64,000 nt of DNA. It comes from Bacteroides luti (GTDB lineage Bacteria > Bacteroidota > Bacteroidia > Bacteroidales > Bacteroidaceae). Positions 18,401 through 26,608 of the stretch are shown piece by piece; the first letter of the stretch is position 1, and each line of letters begins with the position of its first letter. The notes under the pieces are model-generated. The model saw nothing but the letters and a program-made list of their open reading frames with translations. It did no database searches and had not been told where the DNA came from. Location: the NCBI RefSeq assembly GCF_900128905.1, contig NZ_FQTV01000003.1:186001-250000 (forward strand), written 5' to 3'. A program made the position numbers and the translations under genes.

Positions 18401-19726
18401 CCATAGCTGATTACGATTATCTTGTGCAATAGCACATACAGAATTATGGCTCAGACTATTGGAATTTCCTGCCTGATGACGATAATGTATAAATTCGTCT
18501 GTACCCTTTTTACGTAAACTAAGCCCTTGTTCAACATTACCTAACCAAAGATTTCCGTAAGAATCTTCAAAAATGGAATTAACAGGATTTTCAGCCAAGC
18601 TACTTATGTCATATCTGTTATTGGTATATAAACGAAGTTTCAAATTACGGCTCTCCATCTTATTCATGCCGCTAATTTCTGTTCCTATCCACAGTATTGG
18701 TCCATCAACAAAAAGGCAATTAATAAAACTAGAGCTGTTAATATGTTCCGAAGTATAGACAGATTTCTCCAACCGCACAAAATCATCTGATGCGGGATTA
18801 TAAAAGTTTAGTCCTTTAAGAGTTGAAACAACCAGTTCTTGATTTTGTGTTATTGCAATGTCTGTAATATAATCCTGTGTCAAAGAGTTTATATTCCCAT
18901 CCTGAGAAGAATACAGCTTACACTTTTTACTTCGTTTATCATAACGAAAAAGTCCTCTATCTGTTCCTACCCAGATATCTCCTCTGTAAAGACAGAAACA
19001 GTGAACAATGGCTTCTTTACCAAAAGAGAAAGACGGCATAAGCTTTAGCAATCTCATTGGGCCAAGCTTTCTGGAAATTACCTTAAACACATTCGGACCA
19101 TAGCCCACCCATATATCTCCATTAACCAGACTTAAAGCGGTAATGGAAGCAGAGTGTCGTTCATATTTTGAAGTAAGTGCAACGCAACGTTCAATGCGAC
19201 CTTCCGAAGTAAAGAATAAGTGATACAGATTTGTCTGAGTGGCCAGCCAGATAGATTTATCTTTATCACAGACAATAAAGTAAACAGGTTCTTTAGAAAG
19301 ATCTTCGCTTTTAAAAAAAGAAAAATCAATCGGCTCCAGCCTGTTAGTCTTTAAATTCAATAAATCCAGTCCTGCTTCAGAAGCAATCCACAAACGGTTA
19401 AAACCGTCTTCGCATACCTGGTTAATGAAATTAGAACGTAAACGTACAGTTGGCGTTGTAATATTATAGTTTACAAAAGAATAGCCATCATAACGTGAAA
19501 GCCCATTGTGTGTAGACAGCCACAGAAATCCCTGACTATCTTTATAGATATCGTCTATATAATTGTGAGGTAACCCATCGCTGATGGTAATAGCCGAAAA
19601 ATTATATTGGTCCAGGATTTTTCGAAGAGATACTTGCGCATGACATGGAATTACAATTGCTAAAAGACAAGCCAGCAACAAGCAATCTATACTTCTATTT
19701 ATAATTTTATATGTTTTTCTTTTCAT
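15458..19726 (-). CDS. Hybrid two-component system regulator (HTCS)
   Basis: 1,422 residues, one-piece sensor and transcription factor. Order: signal peptide (about 1-31), periplasmic sensor of two beta-propellers with repeated SxGxLWxGT-type strands (about 40-740), a Y_Y_Y-type beta domain, a transmembrane helix near 824-846, a HisKA domain with HEFRTP (His about 911), a HATPase with NLLSNAIKFTPNGG and GTGIGL, a receiver with VVDDNPDMR and phospho-acceptor Asp about 1220 in VSDLMMPVMDG, and an AraC-type HTH at the C-terminus (about 1310-1420). Such proteins bind a breakdown oligosaccharide in the periplasm and activate the adjacent locus. It has its own promoter and lies 129 bp upstream of SusC. 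Confidence 0.97.
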   Translation of the reverse strand: MKRKTYKIINRSIDCLLLACLLAIVIPCHAQVSLRKILDQYNFSAITISDGLPHNYIDDIYKDSQGFLWLSTHNGLSRYDGYSFVNYNITTPTVRLRSNFINQVCEDGFNRLWIASEAGLDLLNLKTNRLEPIDFSFFKSEDLSKEPVYFIVCDKDKSIWLATQTNLYHLFFTSEGRIERCVALTSKYERHSASITALSLVNGDIWVGYGPNVFKVISRKLGPMRLLKLMPSFSFGKEAIVHCFCLYRGDIWVGTDRGLFRYDKRSKKCKLYSSQDGNINSLTQDYITDIAITQNQELVVSTLKGLNFYNPASDDFVRLEKSVYTSEHINSSSFINCLFVDGPILWIGTEISGMNKMESRNLKLRLYTNNRYDISSLAENPVNSIFEDSYGNLWLGNVEQGLSLRKKGTDEFIHYRHQAGNSNSLSHNSVCAIAQDNRNQLWVATSGGGVDRTSLNNLANLSFTNYSTRNTPLRSNFIGSLCFDKLNDGMWIGTAEGLSFYDLNRNTFTNIVLPTDRLPKNSLVNMLIDRKQRLWVGTHHGLIIIDLYSFAKNRKNVSFHYMEYKLDNPQSKLIEKICCIFEASDGTIWLGSNGYGVYRLEESKDYHYKFSNFTTKNGLCDNTIFGILEDKQHRLWFSTNDGLSCYTPKSKNFANYYQKDGLLSGQFYWNAYCRAKDGTLYFGGIDGMIGLNGVGINHNKKHVQKVIFTRLSVLDNDITQGGNSYLKKSISWANEVHLHERDKSFSIEFSALDYENAGKLKYYYRLIGFDNKWIECDPKRHYASYTNLKAGHYKFQVKVQNPLNMSDSQITELSITVSPFFYKTWWFFFLMIIIAAIIVFYWYQWRISTYKEQKRILTEKVKERTLELEEKMNVLSHQNDLLTQQKKQLIELSKRIQEITADKISFFTNITHEFRTPISLILGPIDRALKLSNNPEVREQLNLAERNSKSLLSLVNQLLDFRKVESGRIMIAKKQNNLPAFIQSTVVPFEAFAKDRQIEVRCMIRTKNAFYLYDEEWMRKVLVNLLSNAIKFTPNGGKVNLYVYSYIDEKGQNRIYISISDTGVGVLNEDLDKIFDRFYQSRKNMKFHIYGQSGTGIGLYLCKRIINEHGGRIYARNNKKSGVTVRILMPMEVYEPQTDEGLYQEVGANQEAEAISKISEQIEGENDKLKKTILVVDDNPDMRAYVRSILISEYNIIEAEDGAQALTLLKSNNIDFIVSDLMMPVMDGLELSKKVKEDLSISHIPILMLTAKVSDDTRLESYRIGVDEYLQKPFNEELLLVRIHNIFKTRQTTQQQFDVQMDPGTLRIDEESRDSKFLNSVMSVIEDSYKNPDFDVNSFAEAMGISKTLLNQKLQNLVGTSTAKFIGNYRLKKAQELININKISKNMNVSEIAYEVGFNDPKYFSQCYFKKFGILPSASLDN

Positions 19727-19732
19727 TTATGG

Positions 19733-19744
19733 ACTAGTACTAGT
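19733..19744. repeat. 12-bp perfect palindrome before the HTCS start
   Basis: ACTAGTACTAGT is self-complementary and lies 7-18 bp before the HTCS ATG, in the ribosome-binding position of the leader. It could be a repressor site or a small RNA hairpin that limits translation. Confidence 0.5.
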
Positions 19745-19802
19745 TTCTCAAAGCTTTATTGGTTCAAAGAACAAAAGTATATTTCTTTTCTTTGAGAAAC
19801 AA
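19743..19802 (-). promoter_or_regulatory. HTCS promoter with flanking 11-bp inverted repeat
   Basis: The minus strand has -7 TACTTTTG (19779-19772) and a -33 TTG at 19802-19800 with a 20-bp spacer, an excellent Bacteroides promoter. GTTTCTCAAAG (19743-19753) and CTTTGAGAAAC (19790-19800) are exact inverted copies enclosing the -7 box, the second one abutting the -33 box. This looks like an operator controlling the sensor gene, possibly by autoregulation (inference). Confidence 0.6.
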
Positions 19803-19815
19803 CAAATACCTGCAC

Positions 19816-19837
19816 AAATTGTTTCAGTAAACAATTT
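19816..19837 (-). terminator. Hairpin at the end of the GH89-GH92 unit
   Basis: AAATTGTTT and AAACAATTT form a perfect 9-bp stem with a 4-nt loop, directly after the stop codon of the small secreted protein. The following minus-strand sequence is only partly T-rich, so it is a weak terminator or mRNA-stabilising stem separating this unit from the HTCS gene. Confidence 0.5.
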
Positions 19838-20377
19838 CTATTCCACAGTCCAATCAATTTCCAAGGGATTATCACTAGTTTTATAAATTAGAGGTAAGTT
19901 TTCATTATCTATAATCCACATATTCGTCAAGTCTACATCTGCTAATACATGAATTGTTTTTTTTCCATTAAACTCTTGTTCTTCTGTTAATTCTTCAGCA
20001 GCCTTCCGATAGGTCGTTCCATTATAGACAAACCAACCTTTTTCTTTCAACGATTTCCATGCACTGCGTGAGATAAAGCCAAAAGTTTCATTCGCAGGTA
20101 GTGCTACTACGCATCCATCAACAGGTTGCAACCAGCTCAGACTGCTACCGTCTTCAACATTCTGCCTCCCCATTTTGTAACATCCCTTCTGCCTGTTAAA
20201 GTTACGTAAGACACTCCATTCAAAACGGATAGTATCCTGCTTTTCTGTAATACAAACGTCATAATTACGAGTTTGTCCATGCAATTTAAAAACAAACTTA
20301 TACTTTTCGTTTATCTGTGCATTAACACACATAGTCAGCAACATGACAAACATTCCTAAACATATTATTCTTTTCAT
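19838..20377 (-). CDS. Small secreted protein of unknown function
   Basis: 179 residues with a signal peptide (about 1-20, ending CVNA before QINEKYKF). The mature part is beta-rich and has no motif I recognise. It contains an Asp/Thr-rich stretch YDVCITEKQDTIRFEW and ends in DNPLEIDWTVE. It is the last gene of the GH89 / acetyltransferase / GH92 unit, 10 bp after GH92, so a periplasmic accessory role in the same glycan pathway is likely. I cannot say whether it is an enzyme or a binding protein. Confidence 0.75.
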   Translation of the reverse strand: MKRIICLGMFVMLLTMCVNAQINEKYKFVFKLHGQTRNYDVCITEKQDTIRFEWSVLRNFNRQKGCYKMGRQNVEDGSSLSWLQPVDGCVVALPANETFGFISRSAWKSLKEKGWFVYNGTTYRKAAEELTEEQEFNGKKTIHVLADVDLTNMWIIDNENLPLIYKTSDNPLEIDWTVE

Positions 20378-20387
20378 CGTTGCACTT

Positions 20388-22679
20388 CTACATTTTAACC
20401 GGAGGTAACTCCTCTGTACCCCAATCAGAAGGTTTATTTCCCATTTCTATAATCAGTTCTCCACCTTGCGATAACTCATCATGGTTTATCCATGCCCGAT
20501 GGAGTTCTTTCCCATTTAAACTTACATGTTGAATATTGCAATTCTTTTCGGATAACTTTTTAGCTACCACATGCAAACTGTTACCATTAGTCAAACGAAT
20601 GGTGTATTCACTAACCAAAGGCGAATGTATTAAATAATAAGGTTGCCCTGCATTAGGATAAAGCCCCATCATGTGAAAAGCAAGCCAGGAAGACATAGCT
20701 CCAGAATCATCGTTACCAGGTAAACCGCCGGGAGTGTCATTATAATTTCGTGTAATAATCTGTTTTATACGTGCACTGCTTAAATCAGGACGTCCAATCC
20801 AATGATAGAGACATGGAGTTAAAAAAGATGGTTCATTATTGACATTATAATATCCTTTGTCGAAGAAAGTATCCAATCGGTTACGGAAAGCTTCATTTCC
20901 TCCACTTTTCTCTATCAAAGCCGGAACATCATGGGGGATACTTAATGAATATTCCCATGAAATGCCTTCATAAAAGAAAGTTCCCCACCATGGAGCATAC
21001 CATGGAGATTCATTGGTTACTGGAGTATAACGGAATGTGGGATGTTGTACTTTGGAATGACCAAAAGGCAAATCATCCAGCCATTCTCCGGAAGCAGAGC
21101 GAGGCATGATAAATCCCTTTACACCATCATATTCATAATTATCGCGCCATAAGTTTTTCCAGTTATCAGCTTTGCGAATATATTCTTTGTAGATATCGTT
21201 TTTCCCCAGCATCTTAGCTACTGTAGCAATGTTATAATCGTTATAAGCATATTCCACCGTACGATTTCCAGCACGGTCAATGCCAAATGGCACATAGCCC
21301 AGTCTGTTATATTCCAGTAATCCGCCGCGTCCTTCCTGTTCTTCATTACCTCCGGGAGGAACAGTAGCATCTTTCAGCATTGCTTTCAAAGCTAATTCAT
21401 AATCAATGCCTTTCAGTCCTTTTACCAATGCATCGGCAATTACAACCTCTGCATTCGAACCACCCTGGGTACGACCATTTGCATTACCACTACGAGCATC
21501 GGGCATATAACCATCCCTCTTATAAATGTTTATGAGTGCATTAACTATATCAGTTTCTCTTTGCGGTGAAAGAATTGTAATGAGCGGACTAGAGGTGCGA
21601 TATGTATCCCATATAGCATAAAAATCATCGTAATAAGGAGCATTATCCGTCCAAAGAGGATTCTCTCCGGTACGGTCAACCGGCATAATAAGAGTATGAT
21701 AAAGGGCGGTATAAAACATTCGTTTTTGTACTTCCGTTGCTCCTTTTCCCAACTCTATGCGTTCCAACAGTTTTTCCCATTGAAGGCGTACTTTTGCCAA
21801 TAGCTGCTGGAAGTCCCAATGTGGAATTTCCTTGCGAACATTTTCCTGAGCCTTAAGTGAACTCAGAAAAGAGATACCAATCTTAAGTTTAACGGTACTT
21901 TCTGTACTTTCTTCTCCCCAAGAGATTACTGCACCCGTTTTCTTCCCCTCGTCACATTGTGCTTTCTCAGTCGATGAGGAAAATTTATCTTTCCAGGTAA
22001 GTGTCTTTGTAAAAGGTTTATCGGCCACTGCATAAAAGTAAACCGTATAGGCTCGTCCATTGTTCCATCCTCCACGGATGCGACTATAGCCACGAACTTC
22101 CGTGTCTGATACAATTTCTATTTCTGAACCAACAAACTGTTGTGCTTCGCGAGCATCGGGAACCGGATTCTCTCCCAAAAAGAAACCGGCATCTACCCGT
22201 AATGAGCGTTTACTCTCTTTTGGATAAGTAAACTGATAAAAAGAGCATCGGTCAGAAGTGGTCAGCTCTGTTTGAATGCCATTTTCCTGGAAACGTGTAT
22301 TGTAATATCCTAGCTCTATCTTCTCATATTCCCGCTTTGCCTCATGGCTTTCCATATCAGGTTCTCCACAATAGGGCTGCACTAGAATATTTCCATATTT
22401 AGGTCCTCCACCTGTACCGCTTACGTGCACCTGAGCAAAACCGGTAACAACTTCGGGCATAGGTAACCAGCCGCTATTAGGTTTGCAGGTACAATCCGGG
22501 CCGGGTTTTACCATTCCAAACGGTGCCGACGGGCCAACAAAGACCCGTCCCAAACCTTCTGAACCAATTTTAGGATCAACATATTTACCGTATTGAGCAT
22601 ATGTCATCAAAGAGATACATAAGCACCATACAGAAAGAGAGAACTTTATCAATCCACGTTTATTCATAACTGAATGCAT
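20388..22679 (-). CDS. GH92 exo-alpha-mannosidase (second of two)
   Basis: 763 residues; an in-frame ATG 12 bp downstream (22667) gives a more typical signal peptide starting MNKRGL and may be the true start. Signatures: YVDPKIGSEGLGRVFVGPSAPFGM, the DDFYAIWDTYRTSSPLI segment, NGRTQGGSNAEVV and GLPGNDDSGAMSSWLAFHMMG. It differs strongly from the GH92 at 8,266-10,560, so the pair probably cleaves different alpha-mannosidic linkages. It lies 15 bp after the acetyltransferase-like gene and 10 bp before the small secreted protein. Confidence 0.93.
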   Translation of the reverse strand: MHSVMNKRGLIKFSLSVWCLCISLMTYAQYGKYVDPKIGSEGLGRVFVGPSAPFGMVKPGPDCTCKPNSGWLPMPEVVTGFAQVHVSGTGGGPKYGNILVQPYCGEPDMESHEAKREYEKIELGYYNTRFQENGIQTELTTSDRCSFYQFTYPKESKRSLRVDAGFFLGENPVPDAREAQQFVGSEIEIVSDTEVRGYSRIRGGWNNGRAYTVYFYAVADKPFTKTLTWKDKFSSSTEKAQCDEGKKTGAVISWGEESTESTVKLKIGISFLSSLKAQENVRKEIPHWDFQQLLAKVRLQWEKLLERIELGKGATEVQKRMFYTALYHTLIMPVDRTGENPLWTDNAPYYDDFYAIWDTYRTSSPLITILSPQRETDIVNALINIYKRDGYMPDARSGNANGRTQGGSNAEVVIADALVKGLKGIDYELALKAMLKDATVPPGGNEEQEGRGGLLEYNRLGYVPFGIDRAGNRTVEYAYNDYNIATVAKMLGKNDIYKEYIRKADNWKNLWRDNYEYDGVKGFIMPRSASGEWLDDLPFGHSKVQHPTFRYTPVTNESPWYAPWWGTFFYEGISWEYSLSIPHDVPALIEKSGGNEAFRNRLDTFFDKGYYNVNNEPSFLTPCLYHWIGRPDLSSARIKQIITRNYNDTPGGLPGNDDSGAMSSWLAFHMMGLYPNAGQPYYLIHSPLVSEYTIRLTNGNSLHVVAKKLSEKNCNIQHVSLNGKELHRAWINHDELSQGGELIIEMGNKPSDWGTEELPPVKM

Positions 22680-22694
22680 TCTTCAATTTTTTCT

Positions 22695-23792
22695 TTATAT
22701 TTTAATATATATCTTCTTTTTGTAAAGCGGATAACCTATAGCCCAGTTTAGTAATACAAAAACAATTGCATAAACAAGAGAAGCCACATAATCATCGGGC
22801 ACCACAGAATGAATGCCTCCAAATAAAGCTTTACTGATTCCGAAATCTGCAAAAACAATATTCATCAGTTCACTGATAACATATATAAAGAGGGGATTTA
22901 CCCCAAATGAGACAAAGAAAGGAGTCCATCCTTTATTGCCTTTGTCATCAATAACATAAATGAACCAAGCCAGCAGACAAGTAGCTAGTCCGCAAGTGAA
23001 AAGCACCAGTGTAGGCGACCATATACGTTTGTTCATTGGCAGTCCGTATGTAAAAAGCAGACCAACGCTAATCAATACAAAGCCAAAGATAAACAAGTGA
23101 AGCATTTTATTTTTCAGATCAGCATGTTCCATCAGAATCTTTCCTCCCCAGAAACCAAGAATTGTGTGTGCTATGGACGGAATAACGCCAAGTAATCCTT
23201 CCGGATCAATAGGGCTCTTGTGATATAAATGCGCTGTTCCAAACACTCCACGATCTACAATACACAGAATATTTGTTTCATCACATATATATCCGTTAGC
23301 TAACAGCAACAAAAAAGCATATCCCACTAATAATAAGCCAGCCAACCACGGCAACCATTTATGGTTAACCGTTACAGCCAAAAGCGAAACAATCCCGTAA
23401 CACAATGCTATGCGCTGCAAAACGCCTGGTAAACGTATACTATCGAAAGGAAGGAAATCTCCTTTGCAACAGCCCTCGAACCAATAGATAGCCCATCCTA
23501 TTAACAGGATAAGGCAAGTACGTTTCAATATTTTGAGGGCTAGTGGATTTGACCACTTAAACTGAAACTTTCGTAATGATATGAAAGTAGACATTCCTAC
23601 CATAAACAGGAAGAAAGGAAACACCAGGTCGGCCAGTGACAAGCCATTCCAGGCTGAGTGGCGCAAAGGTTCGTATGAAACCTTACCTCCTCCGTTATTT
23701 ACCAGAATCATGCCTGCAACTGTTAGTCCGCGCAACACATCGAGCGAAAGCAAACGTTGTTTTTGAGGTATATTGTTTTGTGTATTTTCCAT
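22695..23792 (-). CDS. HGSNAT/NagX-like membrane acetyltransferase (DUF5009-type)
   Basis: 365 residues with about ten hydrophobic helices and no signal peptide. The N-terminal block SLDVLRGLTVAGMILVNN and the motif RHSAWNGLSLADLVFPFFLF are the hallmarks of the heparan-alpha-glucosaminide N-acetyltransferase family; the His of HSAWNG corresponds to the acetyl-carrying His proposed for human HGSNAT (family knowledge). It would sit in the inner membrane and could acetylate glucosamine or take up a sugar. It lies 18 bp after GH89, whose human homologue acts next to HGSNAT in heparan sulfate breakdown. Confidence 0.85.
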   Translation of the reverse strand: MENTQNNIPQKQRLLSLDVLRGLTVAGMILVNNGGGKVSYEPLRHSAWNGLSLADLVFPFFLFMVGMSTFISLRKFQFKWSNPLALKILKRTCLILLIGWAIYWFEGCCKGDFLPFDSIRLPGVLQRIALCYGIVSLLAVTVNHKWLPWLAGLLLVGYAFLLLLANGYICDETNILCIVDRGVFGTAHLYHKSPIDPEGLLGVIPSIAHTILGFWGGKILMEHADLKNKMLHLFIFGFVLISVGLLFTYGLPMNKRIWSPTLVLFTCGLATCLLAWFIYVIDDKGNKGWTPFFVSFGVNPLFIYVISELMNIVFADFGISKALFGGIHSVVPDDYVASLVYAIVFVLLNWAIGYPLYKKKIYIKI

Positions 23793-23810
23793 TACTTAGA
23801 GTTTAACCGT

Positions 23811-25976
23811 TTAATTATTTCCTCCAAAAGCCTTTGCAAAGACCTCTTTTGCCACAGTTACACAATCATTTTCGGGAGCAGAAGTATACGGGTTTGTAGC
23901 CTTTGTCCAAGGTTCTTCCATAGAATAATAATCCAGTTCCACCATTGGTTTGCCATCGAGCACATCAGACAGTGTTTTCCAGTAAGCTTCCCAACGCTTG
24001 TAATAGAAATCTTTCAGAATACCATTCCATTCCTTGTGGGCATAATCGCGCAATCCACCTTCATTGGCCGAATAACGATTACCCCATGTTGTAATCTGTA
24101 CACGTGCATTCCATTCGTAAAGGTTCTTTTCTTCTTCATTATTGCCCAGGTTACGAGCACTTTCAATCCATGTACCTACACGGAACTCACTGCGTGTACC
24201 CAATAATTTATCCTGCAAAAGCAATAATTTAAGGAATTCTTCGGAATCTTTCTTAAAAGCTTTTTTATCGAAACTCTTGAAATCGGCTACTGTACGGTTA
24301 TAAACAATTCGTCCGCGATCGGCCAAAGACTGACGTACAACATCCACCAAATCATATTCAAAGTTATTGTTACCTCTGTACTTATCTGCAACTTGCACCA
24401 TTAATCGGGCAGCATCTTCTGTTGATGTAGGATCATAATAATTCTCCATCTTTGACCAGCTTGAAACCTGGAAATTATTCAATGACGGACGACCACAGAA
24501 AATAGATTCATGAGTTCCTTGTTGATTATTTCCTTGCGGACAATTTAGTATGCCGTTAGCCAAGACTGTCCATGCTTGCTCTATTGTGTTATCTTTTGCT
24601 CCATATCTGGCTGTCAGATATTCTTTAATCCATCCTGTTTTAGTAACCTTTTCTGAGCGCCAAGGTAACTCAGTCATCAGTTCAAACATCATCGGATTAT
24701 TTTCAATACCCTCCATTGTAAGTCCTATACCTTTTAAATGTTGAGCCAATGGATTATTTCTTGTTTCATAGAAATTATTCAGCAACTGATCCAAACGTCC
24801 ATGTAGTCCTACATTTCCTCCAAAATTTTCGAGCATGCAGAAAAGCCAGTTGTGTTGTTTATATCCGCCTTCTCTGTACCATAGAGATGGTTTCATTCCC
24901 CACATTGGGCGACATTCGCTGAACAAATCGAGTATCAGAAGATCTCCGTTCTTCATATTCTTTATCATATCTTCACGTGGATTTTCTGTCCATCCTTGAA
25001 CAACCCATACTGCTTTAGGATTTACTTTCTTCATAGCATCCATTACAGCTTTTCCGGCAGCATCAAGATCTACTTTCTCAATACCTTTAGCTTCGTGGAA
25101 CGGGTCCATTGAATAGTAATTGGCTTTACCGAAAAGAGCTTCCTGTTCTTTATAGTATAAAGCTGCAATTTCTTTGAAACGACTGTCGGTTGGTTGCAAA
25201 AATGCAGGACGTAAATATCCGTTCCACAATTCAGGTTCAGTTACATTCAGGCCTAATTTTTCTTTTGCATCATGAGGAACCATTCCAGAGTAACCAGGAA
25301 ATACAGGTTCAATGCCATATTCCCTCATGCGTTTCACAATCTTCTTTTGTAAAGCAGTTTGCTGCACATACCATGAATCAGGATTCGGACCTCCCCATCC
25401 TTCCAAGTTATTCATTTCCCACCAAGCCATAAAAGCTGGTCCGGAAATAAACTTATTTATTTCTTCTTTAGAGTAGCCCAGTTTTTTGAGCATATTAAAC
25501 CATACACACTCCTCGCCTACTACAGCCAGCGGTAAATTTATACCATGCAATGCCATCCAGTCGATTTCCTGTTCCCAGCGTTTCCAATCCCAGAAAGCCA
25601 TAGAATAAGAGAATGTGCAATAATTGAAATCGTAACGTAGTTTCAGTGAAGTTTCATGACGTTCTTTCTTAGTCACTTTAGGTAAAACAGCAGGTAATTT
25701 TGCTGCCATACCATTCCATGACAAATGCACTCCTGCATAATATTTAAGATACCAGTTAATTCCGGAAGCCGCACTTACATAATTATTAGCACGTACCACT
25801 ACCTGGTTACCTTTCTGATCGAGCTCAAAATAATCTTTGTCTCCGATACTTTTTAATTCAATGGCAAATTTTTTGGAAGCACCTTTATCGATTCGTTCCA
25901 ACATTCCTGTGATAGGATTAGCAAACAACTGGCAAGTTAGCCAGCACATCATAAATATACTGAGTAATTTCTTCAT
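23811..25976 (-). CDS. GH89 alpha-N-acetylglucosaminidase
   Basis: 721 residues from the ATG at 25976 (an in-frame start at 25997 only adds seven residues before a good signal peptide MKKLLSIFMM). It aligns by eye with NAGLU-type enzymes: YDFNYCTFSYSMAFWDWKRWEQEIDWMALHGINLPLA, the acid/base Glu in SMDPFHEAKG, the substrate loop CMLENFGGNVGLHG and the nucleophile Glu in TMEGIENNP. It should release terminal alpha-linked GlcNAc. It is the first gene of a four-gene unit with a good -7 box 19 bp upstream and the operator shared with susC. Confidence 0.95.
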   Translation of the reverse strand: MKKLLSIFMMCWLTCQLFANPITGMLERIDKGASKKFAIELKSIGDKDYFELDQKGNQVVVRANNYVSAASGINWYLKYYAGVHLSWNGMAAKLPAVLPKVTKKERHETSLKLRYDFNYCTFSYSMAFWDWKRWEQEIDWMALHGINLPLAVVGEECVWFNMLKKLGYSKEEINKFISGPAFMAWWEMNNLEGWGGPNPDSWYVQQTALQKKIVKRMREYGIEPVFPGYSGMVPHDAKEKLGLNVTEPELWNGYLRPAFLQPTDSRFKEIAALYYKEQEALFGKANYYSMDPFHEAKGIEKVDLDAAGKAVMDAMKKVNPKAVWVVQGWTENPREDMIKNMKNGDLLILDLFSECRPMWGMKPSLWYREGGYKQHNWLFCMLENFGGNVGLHGRLDQLLNNFYETRNNPLAQHLKGIGLTMEGIENNPMMFELMTELPWRSEKVTKTGWIKEYLTARYGAKDNTIEQAWTVLANGILNCPQGNNQQGTHESIFCGRPSLNNFQVSSWSKMENYYDPTSTEDAARLMVQVADKYRGNNNFEYDLVDVVRQSLADRGRIVYNRTVADFKSFDKKAFKKDSEEFLKLLLLQDKLLGTRSEFRVGTWIESARNLGNNEEEKNLYEWNARVQITTWGNRYSANEGGLRDYAHKEWNGILKDFYYKRWEAYWKTLSDVLDGKPMVELDYYSMEEPWTKATNPYTSAPENDCVTVAKEVFAKAFGGNN

Positions 25977-25994
25977 AGTGTTAACATTTGAAGG

Positions 25995-26002
25995 CAAATA
26001 TA
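25995..26002 (-). promoter_or_regulatory. -7 box of the GH89 unit
   Basis: TATATTTG on the minus strand matches the consensus exactly, 19 bp before the GH89 ATG at 25976. No TTTG -33 box is present; the shared 34-bp element occupies that position instead, beginning 13 bp upstream. Confidence 0.65.
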
Positions 26003-26015
26003 AGGCTTTCCTTAT

Positions 26016-26049
26016 AGATGAAAGATGAAAAACGAAAAATAAAGGATGA
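26016..26049 (-). promoter_or_regulatory. Candidate HTCS operator upstream of GH89
   Basis: Second copy of the element at 15,386-15,419 (31/34 identical). On the minus strand TTTTTCATCCTTTA and TTTTTCATCTTTCA form a direct repeat at a 21-bp spacing, two helical turns, as expected for an AraC-type dimer bound to one face of the DNA. It overlaps the -33 region. Confidence 0.65.
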
Positions 26050-26608
26050 AAAACATGCAGAAACAGTAAAGCTCCATATTACATACGCCATAGTCTACAC
26101 GGGCGATACAAAGCCAAAGCACTCAAAATCTGCCGCCAATAAATTAAAATTATAAACCAGCCTTTGGAGAATACTTCCTTTTATTTTTTGAAAAGTCGGG
26201 CAATAACTTTTTATATAAGAAGTCCTGATTTAAGAGATTAGTAAACGAAAACAGAAATAAAAGACATGAAACAAGTTAAAGCTTCAAAAAGTTAACAAGT
26301 GCTAACACCTATCATTAAAAATCTTTATTTTGTCAGTATATAATCAAATGGGCACTACTTTCACAAAAGTAACTATTTATAAATCAAGCACGAAACACTT
26401 TTTAACTCGAAACAACCCTTAAGTTTTAAAACTATTCACCAGCTTTTCCGACATACTTTTTTACTTTTAAAGATAACATTCTGATTATTAGGCGCGGGCA
26501 TTTTTGTTTCACCCCGTAAGAAAACAAAAAACAAGGGGTGTTTTTCCGCACTATGAAGATCGGGATTATAGAATAACCATTAATACAAATAAAAACAGTA
26601 ACTAGGGT
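26050..26608. other. Non-coding gap between GH89 unit and AraC gene
   Basis: About 560 bp of AT-rich sequence with no credible gene. The only structure I see is CACCCC (26510-26515) and GGGGTG (26535-26540) followed by five T on the plus strand. It is oriented against the flanking minus-strand genes and has only a 6-bp stem, so I do not call it a terminator. Confidence 0.6.

Noticed and set aside
26510..26545. Terminator-like CACCCC/GGGGTG plus T run
   Set aside because: The stem is only 6 bp with a 19-nt loop and the T run is on the plus strand, where no upstream gene exists.
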